Shown here: piece after piece, positions 42,897 to 51,800 of the stretch
Position numbering within the stretch: the stretch's first letter is position 1
Layout: each line of letters opens with the position of its first letter
Assembly: GCF_905397395.1 (NCBI RefSeq)
Contig: NZ_CAJPVH010000026.1
Location: 1-64,000, forward strand
DNA: 64,000 nucleotides
Source: Cupriavidus campinensis
GTDB taxonomy: Bacteria > Pseudomonadota > Gammaproteobacteria > Burkholderiales > Burkholderiaceae
Reading direction: 5' to 3'
Translations under genes and position numbers: made by a program
The notes under the pieces: generated by a model
Seen by the model: the letters and a program-made list of their open reading frames with translations, nothing else
What the model was told of the DNA's origin: nothing
Databases searched by the model: none

Positions 42897-45800
42897 ATGC
42901 AGGTAACGGCAGTCAATCTCAAACAAAGAAAACAAATGCAGACGCTAAACAGTACCGATCTGGCCCGTCTTGAGACAGTTCTTAGGAGCGGCGACGTCAA
43001 TGGGTTCTACACCGAGATGCTGGATCGTGGATACATGTATGCAGGCTGGGGGCGCGGCGTTGCGAATGGGGACACAATTGCCGGCGTGGCGGCACTGGAT
43101 TATCTGCAGGGTTCGGCGTTGATGGGGGCGAGCGGAGAAGCTTGTCGAAACCTGAGTGACGAGCAGGTGCAGTCTATTAAGACTGGGATGGCCGAAGCCT
43201 ATCTCACGGCTCTGCAGGCGATCTCCCGGGAGTCGCCTGGAGGGGAGGTCCTGCGTGATGTTAATGCACGAGAGGTATGGGACTTTCACAAGCAGGTCTT
43301 TGAAGCCAACAAACTCGGTATTGAAAACTGGACGCTCAACTCCGTCTTCGAGTTACTGGTAAAGAACGGCGGAGAGGGCGCACTGGAACGGAACTGGGAG
43401 GCGATCCGCGATACCGGGGGTGAAGGCTATGCGGCTACGCGGATCAACCTCGACGTGCTGGGCTTCATGCTGTTGAATGCCGCGTCCTCCGATCCCTCTA
43501 CCCGAGCCATGGCCGAGGAGTGGATCAAGATGGTGCCTGGCATTTTCCAGGGCCAGTGGGAAAACACGCTCCGCGTGCTGGAGCGTTTCGTCGACGCGCA
43601 ACTGAAGCTGATCGATGCGACGATCAACGGGCTGACCAATTCGTTGTTCAATCAAGCCCGCAATTTCGTCATGGTCTACGATCCGCTGGTGCTTGACCTC
43701 GATGGGGATGGCCTGGAACTGTCGGGTGCCACGGGCAATGTACTGTTCGATTTCAACGAGGATGGCATCAAGACCGGTACGGGGTGGGCCCGACCGGACG
43801 ACGGCTTCCTGGTGCGCGATTTGAACGGCAATGGCGTCATCGACTCGGGTCGTGAACTGTTCGGCGTGGATACCCTGAAGCGCAACGGACAGTTGGCCTC
43901 CAATGGTTTCGATGCGCTGGCGGACCTGGACTCCAATGGCGACGGCGTAATCAGCGCCGCGGATGATGCCTTTGGACAACTGCGCATCTGGCAGGACACC
44001 AATCAAGATGGCATCACGCAGGCCAGCGAACTGAAATCGCTACTCGATCTCAACATCACCTCGATCAATATCGGTGGGACCTCCGTGGGGCCGCAGGCCG
44101 GACAAAACATCAACGGCAATAGCGTCGCGCTTTCGGCAACCTTCACACGCGATGGTCAGACACGTACGGTGGGCGCTATCGATCTGGCGTCAAATCCGTT
44201 TTTTTCCGAGCATCCGACGGAGGTGCTGGACCCGAACGGCAATACCGTGGAACCCAGCGAGCAGGCCCGTCAGTTGCCGCAGATGCGTGGCTCGGGCATG
44301 GCGCGCGACCTGCGCAGCGCGGCGAGCCTGAGTGGTGCGCTTGCTGCCTCGGTGACGGCATTCGCGGGGCTCGACACGCGTGCCGCACAATTGGCGGCGC
44401 TCGACGATGTCATCGGCAAATGGGCGAAAAGCTCGTCGTACTGGAGCAGCCTGGATGGGTATCTCAAGGGCATGGTTACGATCAAGCTCCCAGCCGATGC
44501 CGGCATGACCGAGGCCGAGTTCCGCACGATGATGGCCGTGCTCGAAGTGTTCAATGGCTCGAGGTTCTATGACATCGGTACGGGCCGGACGACGCCGGCA
44601 GGCTTCGTGCAGGCTACCGAACAGTCCGTCGATCCCGTTACGGGCGGACTGGTCTTCTCGCGAAAATTCACGCTCAGCCCGCCGGCGGACCAGCTCAGGC
44701 TGATCAAGGAAGCCTACGCGGCGCTCAAGGAAAGCGTCTATGGCGGCCTGGTTACGCAGACGCGCCTGGCGGGGTATCTGGATGCCGTACGTATGACCGA
44801 GGACGCTACCGGCGTGCATCTCGATGGCACCGGATTGCTTTCCAGGCTGGCCACTCGCCACGGCAGTGACCAGGTCAATGCGTTGATCGACCTGGTGGAA
44901 CTGAATCGATTTTCCGGTGTGGCGGTCCGTGCAGCAGGTATCGACGGTACTGGCCTGCTGCGCGACTGGCTGGCCGCGCTGCCAGCCGATGCGCCGGTAC
45001 GCAGCCAGTTTGCGGACCTCCACCTGTTTACCGGCTCGGCAACGACGGGCACCACGCTCTCCGATGTTTACATCGGCAACGCTTCGGCAAACACCTTCTG
45101 GGGCCAGGCCGGAAGCGACACCATCAGCGGCGGTGATGGCAATGACATGCTTTATGGCGGAGATGGCGACGACTACGTCGAAGGAAATGCGGGCACGGAC
45201 ACGTTAAGCGGCGATGCCGGTAACGATGACCTGTTCGGCCAGGCGGGCAACGACACGCTTGAAGGTGGCGCCGGCAACGACGTGCTCGATGGCGGCGAGG
45301 GCGACGACCAGCTCACTGGCGGATTCGGGTCCGACACCTACATCTTTGGCCGTGGATATGGGCGCGACAGCATCGGCAACCAGGCCGAAGGCGACGCCGC
45401 CACGGGCAAGCAAGACATCGTCAGGATGAAGGACATCGCGGCTGGCGATGTCACCATGCGTCGCGAGAATGACGACCTCGTGCTCTACGTGAACGGCACC
45501 TACGACAGCCTGCGCATTCGCTCGTACTTCTACCAGGACGGTACGGGATCTTCGGGCTACGCGGTCGATCGCATCGCGTTTTCGGATGGCGTCGTCTGGA
45601 GTGTGGACACCGTACGCGGCATGACGATTACGCCGACGGCGGGCAACGATACGCTGGTCGGATTCTCGATTGCGGACAACATGCATGGCCTCGATGGCGC
45701 TGACGTTCTCTATGGACGAGGCGGCGACGACAGACTGGACGGCGGTGCCGGGTCCGATACCTTGTATGGCGAAGCCGGGGCAGACACGCTGCTAGGCGGC

Positions 45801-48800
45801 GACGCCAATGACACCCTGTATGGAGGCGACGGCGGCGACGTACTGTATGGCGACAACGGCAACGATGCGCTCGAAGGCGGCGCAGGCAACGATCAGCTCG
45901 ATGGCGGAGCCGGCGACGATACGCTGACTGGCGGCGTGGGATCGGACGTCTATGTTTTTGGCATCGGCTCGGGCAGCGACACGATCAACAACTACGCTTC
46001 GGGCGCAGAGTTAGTCGGCAAGGTTGATGCCGTGGCGCTGCAGCGGCTCAATCTGGCTGATGTGATCGTGCGCCGCGAGAGCGACGACCTCGTGATCTAT
46101 GTGGGCGGTACCGCCGATTCACTGCGTATCACTAACTACTTCTATCAGGATGGCATATATCCCTATGGCTACGCGGTGGATCAATTGCGTTTTGCCGACG
46201 GGACCACGCTGGATATCGGAGCGGTCAAGGCGCTGGCGATCACCGGCGGTACGGGCAACAACACGCTGATAGGTTATGCCGGCGACGACACAATGGCCGG
46301 AGAAGATGGTGACGACACGTTGTACGGTCGTGCCGGAAACGACGTGTTGGATGGTGGTACAGGCGCCGACGTGCTGTACGGGGAAGCGGGCAACGACACG
46401 CTTTTCGGCGGGTTGGGCGATGATCGCCTATACGGTAACGACGGCGCCGATATGCTGCTAGGTCAGGGTGGCAACGACACCCTGGATGGCGGAAATGGCA
46501 ACGACCGTCTCGATGGCGGGGCGGGCAATGATTCGCTGAGTGGTGGCTATGGGTCCGACGTGTATGTGTTCGGTATCGGATCAGGTTACGACACCATCAA
46601 TAACTACGCGTCTGGCGACAGCGCCAGCAAGGTCGACGCGATCGAGCTGCAAGCGCTCAACCAGTCCGACGTGATCCTGCGGCGTGACGGGGATGACCTG
46701 CTCGTCTATATCCGTAATCAGCCGGATGTGCTGCGCGTGAACTACTACTTCCAGAGCGACGGCATCAATAACTCGGGCTATGCCGTCGACCAGATCCGTT
46801 TCGCCGATGGCGTCATCTTCGACGTGGCCGCAGTGAAATCGTTGGTTATGGTCAGCACCACAGGTAATGACGTGCTCACTGGTTATGCCACCGATGACAT
46901 CATCCGCGGCGATGCCGGGAGCGACACGCTGTACGGCCGTGCCGGCAATGACACGCTGGAAGGGGGTGCTGGCGCCGATACGCTCCATGGCGAATCCGGC
47001 AACGATACGTTGGACGGTGGCGACGGCAATGACGTGCTCAACGGTAATGACGGCGCCGATACGCTAATGGGAGGCGATGGCAACGACACGCTCGATGGTA
47101 ACGGAAGCAATGACCGGCTGGATGGCGGCGCCGGCAACGATACCCTGATGGGCGGACAGGGATCGGATACTTACGTATTTGGCGTGGGATCGGGTAAGGA
47201 CACCATCGGCAACGCCGTGTACAACGACATTGGCAAGGTGGACACGCTTGAGCTCGCAGGGCTCAACGCCGCTGACATTACGATGCGCCGCGAATCGGAC
47301 GATCTCGTTATCACTATCAATGGCACGACGGATTCCATACGTATCAGTGCGCATTTTAGCGGCGACAACAAGAGCCTGTATGGCTACGCCATCGACCGGA
47401 TTGTCTTTGCCGACGGCACGGTCATGCAGTACAACGACATCGCCGCGGCGGTGTCTGCCTCCACGCCTGGCGTGCGCCTGACGGGAAGCGAAGGCGCTGA
47501 CGTGCTGACCGGCACGATAGGCACCGACACCATCCTGGGCAACGGCGGCAACGATGTCATCGATGGCGGCGCGGGCAATGACCTGCTGACCGGCGGGGCC
47601 GGCAACGATACCTACCTGTTCGGACGCGGATCGGGCAAGGACACGATCTCCGGCCAGGATAGCGGCGTGGGCAAGCGCGATATCGTGCAGATGGGGCCGG
47701 GTATCGCTGCATCGGATATCAGGGTGACCCGCGAGTCCGACAAGCTGATCCTGACGATAGCAGGCACTGCGGATTCATTGATCGTCAACGATTACTTCTA
47801 TGGCGATGCCACCTCCGGCTATCAGGTCGAGGAAATCGTCTTCGCCGACGGCACGCGGTGGGATATCGCGGCAATCAAAGCGATGGTTCAGATCGCTACT
47901 GCCGGGAACGACACGTTGCAGGGCTACGCCAACGCAGACACGCTGCAAGGCGGTGATGGCGAGGACACGCTGTACGGCTACGCAGGCGACGATACGCTGG
48001 ATGGCGGGGCGGGGCTCGACGTCGTCTACGGCGGCGCTGGTCGAGACAAGCTGAGCGGTGGGTCGCAGAACGATACGCTCTATGGCGAAGCCGGTGACGA
48101 TGTGCTGCTGGGCGACAGCGGCAACGACACGCTGGACGGCGGCGACGGCAACGATATCCTCGATGGCGGCACCGGACACGACACGCTGATCGGCGGCGCG
48201 GGCAACGATACCTATCTTTTCGGCCTTGGCTCTGGCAGCGACACGATCTCGGGCTACGACACGCAGGCGGGCAAGCGCGATGTGGTGCAGTTTGGGGTGG
48301 GCATCGGGCGAAATGATATCGACGTACGTCGCGTGGGCAGCAACCTCGTGATGGCGATTCGTGGCACCGCGGATTCGCTGACCGTCAGCGGCTATTTCTA
48401 CGGGGACGCCACCTCGGGTTATCAGGTGGAGGAGATCCGCTTCGAAGATGGAACCATCTGGGATGTGGCTACCATCAAGGCGATGGCGCTGGCGGCCACC
48501 GACGGTAATGACGTGTTGCAGGGCTATGCTGGCAACGACGTGATCGCGGGTGGCATTGGCGAGGACACGATCAACGGCAACGCCGGCAATGACCAGATTG
48601 ACGGTGGTGGCGGTGCCGATACGATCACTGGCGGGACGGGTAACGACATCATTCTCGGCGGCTCGCAGAACGACTCGTTGTACGGGGAGGCCGGCAACGA
48701 TACGCTGTTGGGCGATAGCGGCAACGATACGCTCAGCGGTGGTGATGGCGACGATGTGCTGGATGGCGGCGCTAACAACGACACGCTTGATGGCGGCGCT

Positions 48801-51800
48801 GGCAACGATACCTATCTGTTCGGACGCGGATTCGGCTGGGATACCATTTCCCAGAGCGACAGTGGGGTGGGCAAGCGTGATGTCGTACTGATCGGCCCCG
48901 GCATTGGAGCCGGGGATATGCGGGTGCGCCGCGAGGCAACCCACCTTGTTCTGACCATCGAGGGCACCAGCGATACGCTGGTAGTCGGCAACTACTTTTC
49001 GAGCGACGGCACGTCGGGGGCACAGGTGGAGGAGATCCGCTTCGCCGACGGCACCGTTTGGACCGTTGCGGCAATCAAGGCGATGGTGCAGGGCAGTTCC
49101 AGCGGCAACGATATGGTCTACGGCTACGCAGGCAATGACGTGCTGGCAGGGCAGGCCGGCGACGACACGCTGTACGGCTATGGCGGCGACGACACGCTCG
49201 ACGGTGGCGACGGGGCGGACACGCTATACGGAGGTGTCGGCAACGATGCGCTGAACGGCGGCGCGCACAGCGACACGCTTTATGGCGGCGATGGCGATGA
49301 CACCGTCGTCGGCGACAGTGGCAACGACACGCTGTATGGCGAGGCAGGCAATGACGTGTTGCGCGGCGGCGACGGCAACGACTCGCTCGATGGAGGAGCG
49401 GGGGCCGACATGCTCGATGGCGGAAAGGGCGACGATACGCTGACCGGAAACGTTGGCAACGACATCTTCCGATTCGACCGCGGATACGGCAAGGACACCA
49501 TCAGCGGCGTCGACAGTACGGTGGGCAAGCGCGATGTGCTGGAACTCGGTGCGGGCATTGCGGTGGCGGACATCACGGTGCGACGCGTGGGCGATAGCCT
49601 CGTGCTGGCCGTGGCCGATACGACCGATACCCTGACGGTCGTCGACTACTTCTATGCCGACGCAACGTATGGCGCCCAGCTTGAGGAGATCCGGTTTGCG
49701 GACGGCACTGTCTGGAGCGTTGCCGATGTCAAGTCGCTGGTGCAGTTGCCCACGGCTGGCAACGATATTCTCAAGGGCTATGCCGGCGCCGATGCATTGT
49801 CCGGCGATGCTGGCGACGATACGCTCTATGGCTATGCAGGCAATGATGTGCTGGACGGTGGCGCGGGTGCTGACACGCTCTATGGCGGCACTGGCAACGA
49901 TACGATGGCGGGCGGCGCGCAGGCCGACATCATGTATGGAGAGGCTGGGAACGACACTCTGGCTGGCGGCGCGGGTGACGACACGCTCGATGGAGGCGTG
50001 GGCGACGATGTGTTGGACGGTGGCGCCGGTAACGACGGCATGTGGGGGGGGACGGGGAACGACACGTTCCTGTTTGGGCGAGGTGGCGGCAAGGACTTCA
50101 TCCGTATCGAAGACAGCACAGCGGGCAAGGTCGACACGCTGAAGCTCGGCGAGGGCATCACCGCGGACGATGTCGTGTTGAACTACCTCGACGGCAACCT
50201 GATCCTGTCACTGCGTGACACCGCAGACCAGATCCGGGTGATCGGGCATGGCACGTCGCCGCTCGACCGTATTGTGTTTGCCGACGGCACGGTGTGGGAT
50301 GCCGCGGGAATCCGGGCACGGATGACCGGACCTACCGCCGGCGCGGACACCATTGTCTGGGGCGGTGGCGACGATGTCGTGGATGGCCTGGCAGGCAACG
50401 ATGTACTTGATGGTGGCGCTGGCGCCGATACGTTGCGCGGTGGCGCGGGGGACGATACCTACGTGTTCCACGTGGGTAGCGGCAACGATATCGTCTCGCA
50501 ATACGATTCCACGGCGGGACGCGTGGACACGATCCGCTTCGAGGGTATTCCGGCCACTGGCCTGCAAAGCGTGACCCGCGTCGGCTATGACCTGATCATC
50601 GCCTATGGGAACGACGACCGCATCACGCTGCAGAACTTCTACTATGACCCCGCCTATCTGGTGGATCGCTTCGCCTTTGCCGATGGCACAACGTGGACGC
50701 GTGCCGAACTGTTTTCCGCTTATGGCATCCGCCTCAGTGCAGGCAATGACGCCTACGCATTCACCTCCGATGCGGAAGTGGTTTTCGCTGGGAGCGGAGA
50801 CGACTATGTAACGGCCGGGGCTGGGGACGACGTGCTGTATGGGGAATCCGGCAATGACGCCTTGCATGGCGAAGTGGGCAATGATGTCCTTGACGGTGGC
50901 GCAGGTATCGACTCGCTGAGCGGCGGGAGTGGCAACGACGTGCTGATTGGCGGCACCGGCAACGATACGCTGAACGGCGGAGCGGGCAACGATGTGTATC
51001 GCTTCTCGCGTGGCGATGGGGCGGACATGGTTGTGGATGGTGATAGCGTGCTCGGCAATGTTGATGCCATCGAGTTCACCGACGTGAAGTCCACTGACAT
51101 TCGTGGGTTCGAGAAGAGCGGCAATGACCTGGTGCTGCGCTACGGAGAGGGTGCTGGCGACATCGTCACGATCCAGTACTTCTTCTACGATACGGCCTAC
51201 ATCATCGAGGAATTCCGCTTTGCCGATGGCGTGACCTTCGGCCGGGCGGATGTCGCGCAACGCCTGATTGGTACGAGCGGTGCCGACTCGATTAGTGCCT
51301 GGAGCAACTATGCGAGCCACATCCAGGGTCTGGCGGGCAACGACTCGATCGGCGGCAGTTCGCTTGACGATGTGCTCGACGGTGGCGCCGGCAACGACAC
51401 GCTGAGTGGCGGCAACGGGAACGACACGCTGCTGGGAGGAGACGGCGTCGATTCGCTCAGTGGTGGCGCAGGCAACGACGTGCTGGTGAGCGGCACTGGC
51501 AACGACACGCTGAGCGACGGTGCGGGCAACGATACCTATCGGTTCTCGCGCGGAGACGGTGCCGACACGGTCATCGATTATGACAACACGGTCGGCAATT
51601 TCGACGTGATCGAATTCACGGACATCAAGTCCACCGACATCCTTGGGTTCGAGCAGCGGGGCAACGACATGGTGCTGCGCTACGGTGATGGACAAGCCGA
51701 TTCGGTGACGGTGTCGTACTACTTCTACGACTCGGGTTACACCATCGAGCAGTTCCGCTTTGCCGATGGCGTGACGTTCGACAGGGTAGCGTTGTCGTTG

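Noticed and set aside
50208..51695. Long leftward open frames opposite the RTX gene (also 47775-48944, 51981-52886, 52941-53909)
   Set aside because: They mirror the GGxGxDxLx repeats; the Val/Ala/Arg-rich repetitive products and lack of ribosome binding sites show them to be shadows.
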